In this document: piece after piece, positions 26,130 to 35,728 of the stretch
Layout of the letters: each line of letters starts with the position of its first letter
How positions within the stretch are numbered: position 1 is the stretch's first letter
DNA from: JBFONV01 sp040779335
GTDB lineage: Bacteria; Pseudomonadota; Gammaproteobacteria; Enterobacterales; Alteromonadaceae
Direction of reading: 5' to 3'
Length of the DNA: 64,000 nucleotides
Assembly: GCA_040779335.1 (NCBI GenBank)
Contig: JBFONV010000002.1
Coordinates: forward strand, 248,001-312,000
Notes under the pieces: model-generated
The model's database searches: none
The model's input: the letters and a program-made list of their open reading frames with translations, nothing else
Told to the model about the DNA's origin: nothing
Made by a program: the position numbers and the translations under genes

Positions 26130-26768
26130 CTACTTGCTTAAATTTACCATTTCAGCCAAGTCATCCAATTTCATTTGTAATGCTGGATTTGCTGACTCTC
26201 CACCTGCAGCAATCGCCGCTTGATACGCATTACGTGCCAATTCTGATTTCCCCTGTTTTAACAAAGCATCACCTTTAGCTTCTTCCACGGCGGCTTTAAA
26301 TGATTCAGGTAATTGCGCTGCTAGCGTCGCTAAGGCTTGATCATATTTTTCTAGTTGAATTTGAACTTTTGCCAAACGAACAGTTGCAATACCTTTAATA
26401 CCACTAGAGGTAGATTTTTCAATCGCCGTGGTTAGATATGACTCAACTTTCGCCCAGTCTTTGTGGCCCGCAGCTTCTTTTGCTAATGATAACGCCGTCA
26501 ATGAGGCATAAGCAGAATCACTATTATCGGCAATAAATTTTTCACCTTGCTGAGTAAATACTTGCTCATCTTTACCGACATTTTCGATCACTGCTTGGTA
26601 AGCATCAGAGGCAGCAATCTCTTGCTCCAGAACATGATCTTTATAAAGGTTGAAGCCGATAAAACCTGCGAAACCAATAACTAAACCCGCAATAATAGCA
26701 TTGCCGTTTTCTTTCCAATAACGCTTTAATGCGTCTACTTGTTGTTCTTCTGTTTGATAAATTTCCAC
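26130..26768 (-). CDS. yfgM: YfgM, ancillary SecYEG translocon subunit (TPR)
   Basis: YfgM is a single-pass inner-membrane protein with a periplasmic TPR domain that works with PpiD at the SecYEG translocon. The 212 residues show the N-terminal motif EEQQVDALKRYWKENG, one membrane helix (about residues 24-42), and helical repeats rich in Ala. It is in its usual place between hisS and bamB, 9 bases after hisS. Confidence 0.93.
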   Translation of the reverse strand: MEIYQTEEQQVDALKRYWKENGNAIIAGLVIGFAGFIGFNLYKDHVLEQEIAASDAYQAVIENVGKDEQVFTQQGEKFIADNSDSAYASLTALSLAKEAAGHKDWAKVESYLTTAIEKSTSSGIKGIATVRLAKVQIQLEKYDQALATLAAQLPESFKAAVEEAKGDALLKQGKSELARNAYQAAIAAGGESANPALQMKLDDLAEMVNLSK

Positions 26769-26777
26769 AACTAACCC

Positions 26778-28061
26778 TTAAATTAAACTTGCTAATAAAC
26801 TTGCGACTTGATTGAAAGGCAAGTTTTGTTGTTCTTGTTGTCCACGCAAATATTTAACGCTAACTATTTGCTCGGTTATCTCATTTTCACCAATAATCAA
26901 AGCAATTTGAGCGCCCGATTTATCGGCACGTTTCATTTGTTTTTTCATATTGCCACCACCACAGTGACTTTGCAGACGTATTTCCGGTACTTCATCTCGC
27001 CATTGTTCAGCAAGCTGATTACCTTTTATTTCCGCCGCCTCTCCCAACATAATGACATAAGCGTCAACTTGTGGGCGAATATTATTAACCTTTTCTAAAC
27101 TGGTTAACATTAACACTAAACGTTCTATACCTAAGGCAAAACCAAATCCTGGTGTGCTCTTACCACCTAATTGTTCCACCAAACCGTCGTAACGTCCACC
27201 AGCACAAACCGTACCTTGTGCGCCTAGACTGTCGGTTACCCACTCAAATACAGTACGATTATAATAATCTAAGCCACGAACTAAACGATCATTAAGCACG
27301 TATTTAATCCCCGCCGCGTCTAATCGTTGACAAACTTGAGCAAAGTGCCATTTTGACTCTTCGCCAAAATAGTCTGATAACTTAGGCGCATCAGCAAGCG
27401 CTTCTTGTACTTGCGGATTCTTACTATCTAACACCCGCAGTGGATTAGTATGCATTCTTCGCTTACTGTCTTCATCAAGTAATGACTCACGTTCAGTCAA
27501 ATACTCAACCAATGCATCACGATAGGCTGCTCGCTCCTCATTTGAACCTAATGAATTTAGCTCTAGTGTGACAAATTCATTGATAGCAAGTTCCCGCCAT
27601 AATCGTGCGGTCAGCATAATAATTTCAGCATCGATGTCAGGAGTCGCAATTCCAAAGGCCTCTAGCCCAAATTGATGGAATTGACGATAACGACCTTTTT
27701 GTGGTCGCTCGTGTCTAAACATCGGTCCCATATACCAAAAACGTTGTTCTTGGTTATACAACAGACCGTGTTGATTCGCTGCTCTGACACAAGAAGCAGT
27801 ACCTTCAGGGCGCAAGGTTAAGCTATCGCCATTGCGGTCATCAAAGGTATACATTTCTTTTTCAACAATATCGGTTACTTCACCGATAGAGCGTTTAAAT
27901 AACGCGGTTGATTCAACAATCGGCATACGTATTTCGGCAAAACCATAATTGCTGGCAACACGTCGTAATACTGTTTCGACCATTTGCCAAATATTGGTTT
28001 CAGATGGCAGACAATCATTCATGCCTCGAATTGCCTGAATAGCCTGATTTGCTTTAGCCAC
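26778..28061 (-). CDS. hisS: Histidyl-tRNA synthetase
   Basis: HisS charges tRNA-His in the cytosol. The 427 residues begin IRGMNDCLP. Class-II motif 2 is seen in the FRHERPQKGRYRQFHQ stretch. The His-A region LVRGLDYYNRTVFEW and motif 3 GFGFALGIERL are present. The C-terminal anticodon-binding domain is intact. A promoter candidate lies directly upstream. Confidence 0.97.
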   Translation of the reverse strand: MAKANQAIQAIRGMNDCLPSETNIWQMVETVLRRVASNYGFAEIRMPIVESTALFKRSIGEVTDIVEKEMYTFDDRNGDSLTLRPEGTASCVRAANQHGLLYNQEQRFWYMGPMFRHERPQKGRYRQFHQFGLEAFGIATPDIDAEIIMLTARLWRELAINEFVTLELNSLGSNEERAAYRDALVEYLTERESLLDEDSKRRMHTNPLRVLDSKNPQVQEALADAPKLSDYFGEESKWHFAQVCQRLDAAGIKYVLNDRLVRGLDYYNRTVFEWVTDSLGAQGTVCAGGRYDGLVEQLGGKSTPGFGFALGIERLVLMLTSLEKVNNIRPQVDAYVIMLGEAAEIKGNQLAEQWRDEVPEIRLQSHCGGGNMKKQMKRADKSGAQIALIIGENEITEQIVSVKYLRGQQEQQNLPFNQVASLLASLI

Positions 28062-28098
28062 GTACGCGGTTCTCTCTCAATGTTAAAATGCAGGGCGC

Positions 28099-28127
28099 AT
28101 TATAGGCAGATTATAAGGAAACGTAAA
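28099..28127 (-). promoter_or_regulatory. Candidate hisS promoter inside the operon
   Basis: Minus strand TTTACG (28122-28127), a 17-base spacer and a perfect TATAAT (28099-28104) lie 38 bases before hisS. An inverted repeat (ATAAGGAA at 28113-28120, TTCCTTAT at 28139-28146) overlaps the spacer just downstream of the -35 hexamer. This suggests hisS-yfgM-bamB can be transcribed apart from ispG. Confidence 0.5.
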
Positions 28128-28154
28128 TAAACACTGCATTCCTTATCTACTCAT

Positions 28155-29273
28155 TTATTCCACTTCTTTAAACTCTATCTTGTTTTTTTCGCCCAACAGC
28201 TTAGCTTTCGCCCGAATGCGTTGCTCTAACTGATCAACAAGGTTGTTATTATCAAAGCGTTCTTTTTGTCTGATACCATCAAGATAGTAGCCACTTTTTT
28301 TGCTACTGCCCGTTAATCCTAAATCGGAAACCGTTGCTTCACCTGGGCCGTTAACAATGCAGCCGATGATCGAAACATCCATAGGCGTCATGATGTCTTC
28401 TACGCGCTGCTCTAATTCGTTAACCGTTGAGATAACGTCGAACTCCTGGCGAGAACAACTTGGACAAGCGATAAAATTAATGCCCCGACTGCGCAGCTTT
28501 AAAGATTTTAAAATATCAAAACCGACTTTTATTTCTTCGACTGGATCGGCGGCTAATGACACTCGCAAGGTATCGCCAATGCCTTCAGACAATAATAACC
28601 CTAGGCCAACCGATGATTTTACTGAGCCTGAGCGTAAACCACCTGCTTCAGTAATACCTAAATGCAATGGGTTATCGATTTGTTTGGCCAATAACCGATA
28701 TGCGCCCACGGCAAGAAAAACGTCAGAGGCTTTAACGCTGACCTTAAATTCATGAAAGTTAAGTCTATCGAGAATATCCACGTGACGCATGGCAGATTCA
28801 AGTAATGCTTCTGGTGTCGGTTCAGTATATTTTTCTTGGATATCTTTTTCTAAGGAACCGCCGTTAACACCAATACGAATAGGGATATTTTTGTCACGCG
28901 CACATTCAACCACGGCGCGAACTCGATCTTCTCGTCCGATATTCCCTGGATTAATACGTAAGCAATCAGCGCCATATTCCGCAACTTTTAAGGCAATACG
29001 ATAATCAAAATGAATATCGGTCACCAAGGGCACATTCACTTGTTTCTTTATTTCTCGAAAAGCCTCGGCCGCGTCCATGGTCGGCACACTGACCCGAACA
29101 ATATCAGCGCCCACTGCTTCCAATGCTTTTATTTGAGCGACGGTCGCAGCTACATCAGTGGTCAACGTGTTGGTCATTGACTGCACGCTAATAGGCGCAT
29201 TGCCACCAACGGGAACATTACCAACCATAATTTGACGTGAAATTCGGCGTATAATAGGAGATTCTTTAAACAT
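28155..29273 (-). CDS. ispG: 4-hydroxy-3-methylbut-2-enyl diphosphate synthase (IspG/GcpE)
   Basis: IspG is the penultimate enzyme of the MEP isoprenoid pathway and a 4Fe-4S enzyme. The 372 residues have the TIM-barrel N-terminal part (VQSMTNTLTTDV). The C-terminal cluster motif has CPSCSR near residue 270 and GCIVNGPGEA near residue 305. It lies between rodZ and hisS, as in E. coli. Confidence 0.97.
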   Translation of the reverse strand: MFKESPIIRRISRQIMVGNVPVGGNAPISVQSMTNTLTTDVAATVAQIKALEAVGADIVRVSVPTMDAAEAFREIKKQVNVPLVTDIHFDYRIALKVAEYGADCLRINPGNIGREDRVRAVVECARDKNIPIRIGVNGGSLEKDIQEKYTEPTPEALLESAMRHVDILDRLNFHEFKVSVKASDVFLAVGAYRLLAKQIDNPLHLGITEAGGLRSGSVKSSVGLGLLLSEGIGDTLRVSLAADPVEEIKVGFDILKSLKLRSRGINFIACPSCSRQEFDVISTVNELEQRVEDIMTPMDVSIIGCIVNGPGEATVSDLGLTGSSKKSGYYLDGIRQKERFDNNNLVDQLEQRIRAKAKLLGEKNKIEFKEVE

Positions 29274-29299
29274 ATTTTTTCAACAAATAAAAACGTTAA

Positions 29300-30175
29300 T
29301 TAAGGAGTGATTGGTAGACTGAATTTAGCGATATTACCGACATTAAATGCTGACATATCAATATCTTGACCATCAAGACTTATTGCTACACGCTCAGGTT
29401 TACCCAAAGTAACTTTCAATGGAGCTAGACCTGATATAGTCATGACATAACCTGATTTTTTAACGCCCCAAGCGATCCGCTCACCCGAAGCATCATAAAT
29501 ATTAACCCAACAATCACCAGAAAAACGAAAGACCGCATTAACAGTCTTCGAGTCATTATCTTCGGTACTTACTTGTGTGCTTTCGACAGAAGTTGACGCA
29601 ATACTCGCTGGCGCTTCGACCAATTCAGCTTCCGTTGGCAATGGCGTATCACTTAATAAGTTTTCGTCAACGTTTTCATCAACCGTTTCCGATGATGAAG
29701 AGGTATCTTCATCTGCTTTTATCGGCTCACTAACTGACGTTGCAACATCAGCCGATTTAATATCTTGTAACCACCACACCACCGTTGATGCTATTAATGC
29801 CGCCAATATAAGATAGCTGCTCCACATCAAGCGCTTGTTTTGTGCTTGCTTTTCAGTGATTTTTGAAAAGCTTTGCATTTCAGCACCTTGTGTTGCTGCC
29901 ACTTCAAGCATTTCATAACTTGCTAGCACATCGTCAACCGGAATATTGACTAATTTAGCGTAATTTCTAAGGTAACCACGATTATAGGTAGCGGGCATTG
30001 ATTTATCGAAGCGATCCGCTTCAATATCGCGCACTAGCGCTACACGAAAATTTAATTTATCAGCCACTTCCTGCTGCGTTAGTTTACAAGCCCCTCGCGC
30101 ATCCGCCAACATTTGCCCTGGACCAACAACTTCCATATCTTCGGGTAATTCAGGCGGCTGAGTTCTTTTTTTCAT
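29300..30175 (-). CDS. rodZ: Cell-shape protein RodZ
   Basis: RodZ links the MreB cytoskeleton to the cell-wall elongation machinery. The 291-residue protein has an N-terminal Cro/C1-like helix-turn-helix (about residues 21-80, with LTQQEVADKLN). One membrane helix lies near residues 115-135 (MWSSYLILAALIASTVVWW), then a Ser/Thr/Glu-rich periplasmic linker, and a C-terminal DUF4115 beta domain starting near FRFSGDCWVNIYD. Its start overlaps the pilW stop by one base. Confidence 0.94.
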   Translation of the reverse strand: MKKRTQPPELPEDMEVVGPGQMLADARGACKLTQQEVADKLNFRVALVRDIEADRFDKSMPATYNRGYLRNYAKLVNIPVDDVLASYEMLEVAATQGAEMQSFSKITEKQAQNKRLMWSSYLILAALIASTVVWWLQDIKSADVATSVSEPIKADEDTSSSSETVDENVDENLLSDTPLPTEAELVEAPASIASTSVESTQVSTEDNDSKTVNAVFRFSGDCWVNIYDASGERIAWGVKKSGYVMTISGLAPLKVTLGKPERVAISLDGQDIDMSAFNVGNIAKFSLPITP

Positions 30176-31407
30176 CAGGATTTCGCTGCCTTTTTCGGAT
30201 CGCCTAAATAGATAACATCACCTATACGTAACAAATTTGATTTTTTAATATTATTCCAGCGTTTGATCGCCTTGATGTGAATATTATACGTTTTAGAGAT
30301 GGAAAATAAACTATCGCCTTTAACCACCACATGAATTGGAATGGTCATCATGGTTTGATCGTGTGACGCAGCTTGTTCGACCGAAGGTTTAGTCTCTTTC
30401 TTGTTTGTGGTAACCACTTTTGGTTGCACCGCTACTTGGCTTTCTTTTGGCGTAGCCTTTTCCGTTTGCTTGGCTGAAGGGGCACTTGCTACTTTCGGTG
30501 TGATTAACGATTCAGTTTTTTTCGGCGATAACACCACTACGCGCTTTTTACTAGAATTGACCTCTGGTTGCTTACTAATATGAGCAAGCTGATAACTTTT
30601 CGCCAGCTCATCGGCATCAATATGGGCGAGTTCATTTAAGATAAACTGTTTAGATTCATAGGAATTGGGGAACATTTTAATCAGCATAGCCGCGTAATTC
30701 TTTGCGATTCGTTGGTTATGTTGTTTATCAAATATTTTGTAGGCTAGCCCGAGTGCAGCGGGCGTAAAGCGACGGGTCGATTTTTCATAACGTGACAAAT
30801 AGCCTTGTGCACCTTTATAGTCACCTTTAGCATATTGTAAACGCATCATTTGATACAAAATTGACGCGCTGCTTGGACTATGCTTTACCGCTTTATCAAA
30901 ATAGGTTTCAGCTTTTACGAAGTGGTTATTTTTAAGATGGCACAATGCCAAATTTTCGTAACTTTTCGCCACCAAAATATAGCTAGGTATCGCTATCGCT
31001 TTTAAAAATTGCTTTTCGGCATCTTCAACACGATCTTGTCGGCATAAAAACACCCCGTAGTTATTAAGGGTGTCGGCATCATCAGCATCAAGTGACAGCG
31101 CTTTTTCATATGAGACAGAAGTAAGTTCCGGCTCACCGACTGTTTCATAATAATGGGCAAACGCTGTATAAACTTGCACTAAATTTGGCGCAAATCGCTT
31201 GGCTTTTTCAAGGTTTAATTTCGCTTGCGCGGTATTGCCCATTTTTAAATAACCTAACCCCAATGAAATTCTGGTCATCGCTATTTCATTGTTATTAGCA
31301 TCATTTTCTATAACTGGTTTTTTCCCTTCTTCATAATTCTGTGTCACACAACCAGAAACGAAGAAGAGTAGATTAATAACAACTAGAAATTGTGAAAATT
31401 TAACCAT
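30175..31407 (-). CDS. pilW: Type IV pilus assembly lipoprotein PilW/PilF with C-terminal LysM domain
   Basis: PilW (PilF) is the outer-membrane pilotin that helps the PilQ secretin assemble. The signal peptide ends VSGC (lipobox). TPR repeats cover about residues 35-245 (NNYGVFLCRQDRVEDAEKQF is the family hallmark). A low-complexity Lys/Pro/Ser linker follows. Residues about 358-402 form a LysM domain (HVVVKGDSLFSISKTYNI...LLRIGDVIYLG). At 410 residues it is far longer than standard PilF (about 250), and the LysM tail should bind peptidoglycan. The locus order is the conserved rlmN-pilW-rodZ. Confidence 0.92.
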   Translation of the reverse strand: MVKFSQFLVVINLLFFVSGCVTQNYEEGKKPVIENDANNNEIAMTRISLGLGYLKMGNTAQAKLNLEKAKRFAPNLVQVYTAFAHYYETVGEPELTSVSYEKALSLDADDADTLNNYGVFLCRQDRVEDAEKQFLKAIAIPSYILVAKSYENLALCHLKNNHFVKAETYFDKAVKHSPSSASILYQMMRLQYAKGDYKGAQGYLSRYEKSTRRFTPAALGLAYKIFDKQHNQRIAKNYAAMLIKMFPNSYESKQFILNELAHIDADELAKSYQLAHISKQPEVNSSKKRVVVLSPKKTESLITPKVASAPSAKQTEKATPKESQVAVQPKVVTTNKKETKPSVEQAASHDQTMMTIPIHVVVKGDSLFSISKTYNIHIKAIKRWNNIKKSNLLRIGDVIYLGDPKKAAKS

Positions 31408-31437
31408 AATAAACCGAAGTTACTTATTTTTTGTGAG

Positions 31438-32565
31438 CTATCCAACCATTTTTACTGATATTTCGCTAGCTTGCATCTGTTTTTTTGCACTTCGCTTGGT
31501 TCTATCTAAAACATCACCAGCAAGTTGACCACATGCTGCGTCGATATCATCACCGCGAGTTCGACGTGTGATCACAGTCAAACCATAGCTTTGCAGCACT
31601 TTGTCGAATCTATCGATACGTGAATTGCTCGAGCGTTTATAGGGCGAACCAGGATAAGGATTAAATGGAATTAAATTTATTTTACTGGGTAATCCCTTCA
31701 AAGCGTGAGCTAATTCGTGCGCTTGCTCCGTACTATCATTGACATGATCTAACATCACGTATTCAATGGTCGCCTGCTTGTTTGCTTTGGAGCCGTCGAT
31801 ATAACGCCCTGCTGCCGCAAGAAATTCTTCTAACGGATATTTTTTATTTATCGGCACTAATTCGTCGCGTAATTCATTGTTCGGCGCGTGTACCGAAATG
31901 GCTAAAGCACAGTCAATTTTTTCTTTTAACATATCCAGTGCTGGTACCACACCCGAGGTACTGACGGTGACACGACGTTTAGATAAACCATAACCTAAAT
32001 CATTAAGCATAGTATCAAGCGCAGGAATGAGGTTTTTCATGTTTAACAATGGCTCACCCATGCCCATCATTACTATATTAGTGATGGGGCGTGTGCCGGC
32101 AATACGAGTAGCACCAATATCATTGGCCACTCGCCATACCTGACCGATGATTTCAGACATCGATAAATTGCGGTTAAAACCTTGCTGTGCAGTCGAGCAA
32201 AAAGTGCATTCAAGGGCACAACCAACCTGAGAAGAAACGCATAAGGTTGCCCGATCATTTTCAGGGATCCAGACTGTTTCTACTTCTTGTCCACCTTCAA
32301 GCATAAGCGCGTATTTAATCGTACCATCTTGAGAAACCTGTTTCTGAGAAATTTCTGGCGCGCTAATGACACAATTATTCTGTAATTTTTCACGTAAATT
32401 TTTATTCAAATTGGTCATTTTTTCAAAATCGCTATAACCAAAATGGTAAATCCATTTCATTAATTGATCTGCACGAAACGGCTTTTCGCCGATAGATGCA
32501 AAATACTCACGCATCATTTGGTGATCAAAATTTAACAGATTAATTTTAGGGCTAAGGTCGCTCAT
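31438..32565 (-). CDS. rlmN: Dual-specificity rRNA/tRNA methyltransferase RlmN
   Basis: RlmN is a radical-SAM enzyme that methylates C2 of A2503 in 23S rRNA and A37 in tRNAs. The 375 residues hold the CxxxCxxC cluster motif in CALECTFCS, the GMGEPL motif, and a C-terminal catalytic Cys in AACGQLAGD. It leads the operon after ndk. Confidence 0.97.
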   Translation of the reverse strand: MSDLSPKINLLNFDHQMMREYFASIGEKPFRADQLMKWIYHFGYSDFEKMTNLNKNLREKLQNNCVISAPEISQKQVSQDGTIKYALMLEGGQEVETVWIPENDRATLCVSSQVGCALECTFCSTAQQGFNRNLSMSEIIGQVWRVANDIGATRIAGTRPITNIVMMGMGEPLLNMKNLIPALDTMLNDLGYGLSKRRVTVSTSGVVPALDMLKEKIDCALAISVHAPNNELRDELVPINKKYPLEEFLAAAGRYIDGSKANKQATIEYVMLDHVNDSTEQAHELAHALKGLPSKINLIPFNPYPGSPYKRSSNSRIDRFDKVLQSYGLTVITRRTRGDDIDAACGQLAGDVLDRTKRSAKKQMQASEISVKMVG

Positions 32566-32897
32566 GAAAAGATCTCAATACAGAACAAAAAAATTTAAGG
32601 GCGCGAATTGTACACTTTTTATGCAAAATAGACAATTTGCTTACATTTAATACTGGTGAATAAACAATTTTTAATGATTTTAGTCCTACCGCAGCAGATT
32701 CCAGAGTCACTAAAATGACTAAAAATTATCAACTCGCTAAACAAACAAAAGGATTTTACTGGAACAGTAAAATCCTTAAGTAGTAATTTTACAATAAAAC
32801 TAAGTTAGTTAGGCTGCAGATCACAATGTGTCTGGCATACTTGAATTATTAAACTCTTATGCCATTAAAAACTTAACTAACCGAGTTTATTTAAAAA
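32566..32897. other. Non-coding region between rlmN and ndk
   Basis: The region holds the ndk terminator (32738-32777) and the rlmN promoter zone. A short inverted pair also occurs (ATTTTAGT near 32679 with ACTAAAAT near 32710). A plus-strand frame at its right edge runs into ndk antisense and is not credible. Confidence 0.55.
32738..32777 (-). terminator. Terminator of ndk
   Basis: AAGGATTTTACTG and CAGTAAAATCCTT form a perfect 13-bp stem with a 3-base loop. On the minus strand a T-rich TTGTTTGTTT tail follows. It lies 120 bases after the ndk stop. Confidence 0.75.
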
Positions 32898-33329
32898 TTA
32901 ACGAGTGCGTGGACAAATCTCTTCATCAGAGAAGAAGTATGCAATTTCACGCGCTGCTGATTCTAATGCATCACTACCGTGACAAGCATTTTCATCAATT
33001 GAATCGGCATAGTCAGCACGTAAAGTACCAGCTAATGCTTCAGCTGGGTTAGTTGCACCCATGATTTCACGGTTTTTAAGAACAGCGTTTTCGCCTTCTA
33101 AAACTTGTACCATAACTGGACCAGATGTCATGAATTCAACTAACGCACCAAAAAATGGACGTTCGCTGTGCTCAGCATAAAAACCTTCTGCTTTTTCTTT
33201 TGATAAATGAACCATTTTAGCAGCAACAATTTTTAAACCAGCTGTTTCAAAACGGTTGTAGATTTGACCAATTACGTTTTTAGCAACTGCATCAGGTTTT
33301 ACGATAGAAAAAGTACGTTCGATAGCCAT
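32898..33329 (-). CDS. ndk: Nucleoside diphosphate kinase
   Basis: Ndk transfers the gamma phosphate among nucleoside triphosphates through a phospho-histidine. The 143 residues begin AIERTFSIVKPDAV, and the active His is in NACHGSDALESA. A good AGAGGG ribosome site precedes the start. It is followed by rlmN, as in E. coli, but has its own terminator. Confidence 0.98.
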   Translation of the reverse strand: MAIERTFSIVKPDAVAKNVIGQIYNRFETAGLKIVAAKMVHLSKEKAEGFYAEHSERPFFGALVEFMTSGPVMVQVLEGENAVLKNREIMGATNPAEALAGTLRADYADSIDENACHGSDALESAAREIAYFFSDEEICPRTR

Positions 33330-33381
33330 TGATTAGCCCTCTTTAAAGAATTTAGTGATTAATAGAAAAATTTTGGCGCGA

Positions 33382-33387
33382 ATTATA
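33382..33387 (-). promoter_or_regulatory. Candidate ndk -10 element
   Basis: A perfect TATAAT is read on the minus strand 52 bases before the ndk ATG. No clear -35 stands at 17 bases. Confidence 0.45.
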
Positions 33388-33399
33388 GACGAAATATTT

Positions 33400-33429
33400 G
33401 TAAAAGCCTACTGTTATAAAGTCAGGCTT
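33400..33429 (-). terminator. Possible terminator for yaaA
   Basis: On the minus strand AAGCCTGACT and AGTAGGCTT form a 9-bp stem with one bulged G, followed by TTTT. It is about 130 bases after yaaA, so the link is uncertain. Confidence 0.35.
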
Positions 33430-33560
33430 ATTATGGAGTGATAAGTAAACGATGAAGTTCGATAAAGCGCCCAACAAACGAAAATAATTTCATCTAGCCA
33501 GCGAAATAATCTCGTTCAAGGCCGTAAATCAGAATATACAGCTTGCCTACTAAGGTATCT

Positions 33561-34334
33561 TTAACTTTCTTGGCGGGTGAACACCCAATCATTACCTTTA
33601 GAAAACTCTTCACTATACTGATAACCGCCTAAATCAAAGGCCTTTAATTGTTCAACATCTGTTAATTGGTTTTGGATAATATATCGTGCCATTAATCCTC
33701 GAGCTTTCTTGGCAAAAAAACTGATCATTTTATATTGACCGTTTTTCCAATCTTTAAAAGCCGGTGTAATAATCTCTGCATTTAACTCTTTTTTCTTAAC
33801 CGATTTAAAATATTCATTCGATGCCAAATTAATGAGCACATTATCTCCTTGGGCCTTTAAAGCATTATTAAGTTCATCAGTAATGATATTTCCCCAGAAC
33901 TGATACAAGTTGCTACCACGATCGTTAGTGAGTTTAGTGCCCATTTCCAATCGATAGGCTTGCATCAAATCTAGTGGCTTTAACAAACCATACAACCCAG
34001 ACAAAATACGCATGTGCTGCTGTGCGAACGTAAAGTCGTCTGCGCTAAAAGATTTCGCATCAAGGCCCGTATAGACATCACCATTAAAAGCCAATATAGC
34101 TTGGCGAGCATTTTCAGGAGTGAAAGGTTGTGACCATTGTCCAAAACGGGCTGCATTAAGACCAGCCAACTTATCACTAATACCCATTAAACTTGAGATA
34201 TCTGCCGGTGACAGCTTAATACAATGTTTAATTAATTCCTGACTATGAGACAACAAGGTAGGCTGTGTATAGCTGTCTGTGGGTAAAGATGAATCAAAAT
34301 CTAAGTTTTTAGCAGGAGAAACAACGAGTAACAT
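33561..34334 (-). CDS. yaaA: Peroxide stress protein YaaA (DUF328)
   Basis: YaaA binds DNA and lowers intracellular free iron during peroxide stress, limiting Fenton damage. The protein begins MLLVVSPAKNLDFDS, the family start, so ATG 34334 is used although the frame is open further upstream. That gives 257 residues, equal to the E. coli size. MISFFAKKARGLMARYI and the end LGGYQYSEEFS are conserved blocks. It is divergent from talB, echoing the E. coli yaaA-yaaJ-talB region. Confidence 0.94.
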   Translation of the reverse strand: MLLVVSPAKNLDFDSSLPTDSYTQPTLLSHSQELIKHCIKLSPADISSLMGISDKLAGLNAARFGQWSQPFTPENARQAILAFNGDVYTGLDAKSFSADDFTFAQQHMRILSGLYGLLKPLDLMQAYRLEMGTKLTNDRGSNLYQFWGNIITDELNNALKAQGDNVLINLASNEYFKSVKKKELNAEIITPAFKDWKNGQYKMISFFAKKARGLMARYIIQNQLTDVEQLKAFDLGGYQYSEEFSKGNDWVFTRQES

Positions 34335-34627
34335 AATATTATAATGCTTATTGCGATGAAAATTAGCCTTACTATAGCACAGAGAAATACCTTTAAAATG
34401 CCTGACGAACAAGATTTATTATAAACAAAAGCCAGATAGAATAACGGAATATATAAAACCGACTTGCTTAATAATGAAAATTTGATACAAATAGACTAAC
34501 AATTTCACTGAATAAGACAAAATATCGACATTTTTCCGCTAACGCTTTTGATAATGTTGTAATATTTCTTCAAATTCAAACTCTCGTGCTTTCCAACGTA
34601 TGCAAGATAAATAGTAAGGTAGATGCT

Positions 34628-35581
34628 ATGACTAACCAGCTTTCGCAATTAAAAAAAATGACTACAGTAGTGGCCGATACCGGCGATATTGAAGCCATTG
34701 CTAAATTTCAACCACAAGATGCAACCACTAATCCTTCGCTTCTCCTTAAAGCTGCGTCATTACCCGGTTATCAACATTTGCTTGATGAAGCCGTTAATTG
34801 GGCTAAACAACAATCAAATGATGCGAAACAGCAAATTGTCGATGCCGCCGACAAACTTTCTGTGTTAATTGGTTTAGAAATTTTAAAAATTGTGCCCGGC
34901 CGTATTTCCACTGAAGTAGATGCCAGATTATCCTTCGATACTGAGGCTTCTATCGAAAAAGCTCATAAATTGATCGCAATGTATAATGACGCCGGCATCA
35001 GTAATGATCGTATTTTGATCAAACTGGCTTCAACATGGGAAGGCATAAAAGCGGCAGAGCAATTAGAGCAAGAAGGCATTAATTGTAACTTGACGCTATT
35101 GTTTAGTTTTGCTCAAGCGCAAGCGTGTGCCGAAGCAGGCGTATATCTCATTTCTCCATTCGTTGGACGAATTCTTGATTGGTATAAAAAAGATACTGGC
35201 AGAAGTGAGTATCCGGCAAATGAAGATCCAGGTGTGGTATCCGTCACCAGTATTTATAACTATTACAAAAGCAAAGGCTACAAAACCGTTGTTATGGGTG
35301 CGAGTTTTAGAAACGTAGAGGAAGTGCTTGAACTGGCTGGCTGTGATCGCCTCACCATTAGTCCACAGCTTTTGGAAGAATTAGCCAACTCTGACGCCGT
35401 TGTTGAACAAAAGCTTTATGCAGAACAACCCAAAATTGCTGATGATACTAAACTTGATGCTGCCACATTCCGCTGGCAAATGAACCAAGATCCAATGGCA
35501 ACTGAGAAGTTAGCCGAGGGGATCAGAAACTTTGCGATTGACCAAGAAAAACTTGAGCATCAGCTTAAAGAGTTATTTTAG
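34628..35581 (+). CDS. tal: Transaldolase
   Basis: Transaldolase moves a three-carbon unit between sugar phosphates in the pentose-phosphate pathway. From ATG 34628, after a good AAGGT site, the product is 317 residues, exactly the TalB length. The in-frame ATG at 34586 would add 14 unconserved residues. The N-terminus has DATTNPSLLLK, and the Schiff-base Lys is in RILIKLASTWEG. Confidence 0.97.
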   Translation: MTNQLSQLKKMTTVVADTGDIEAIAKFQPQDATTNPSLLLKAASLPGYQHLLDEAVNWAKQQSNDAKQQIVDAADKLSVLIGLEILKIVPGRISTEVDARLSFDTEASIEKAHKLIAMYNDAGISNDRILIKLASTWEGIKAAEQLEQEGINCNLTLLFSFAQAQACAEAGVYLISPFVGRILDWYKKDTGRSEYPANEDPGVVSVTSIYNYYKSKGYKTVVMGASFRNVEEVLELAGCDRLTISPQLLEELANSDAVVEQKLYAEQPKIADDTKLDAATFRWQMNQDPMATEKLAEGIRNFAIDQEKLEHQLKELF

Positions 35582-35728
35582 GAACAGTTGATCTTTCATT
35601 GGAATTATCACCGCGATGCTGCTGGACTTGAAATCTGTTAAATAATAAAGAAAGCATCAGAAAAATATTTTATTTTTCGACAGATTGTGATATTAAAAAG
35701 GGGCAGTTGTAGATAAAAGGAGCATTCC

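Noticed and set aside
32828..33052. Plus-strand 74-residue frame across the ndk 3' end
   Set aside because: It is mostly antisense to the well-supported ndk gene and has no ribosome site.
33561..34412. Longer yaaA reading frame
   Set aside because: The extra 26 residues are not YaaA-like. The family starts at MLLVVSPAKNLDF, and that gives the normal length.
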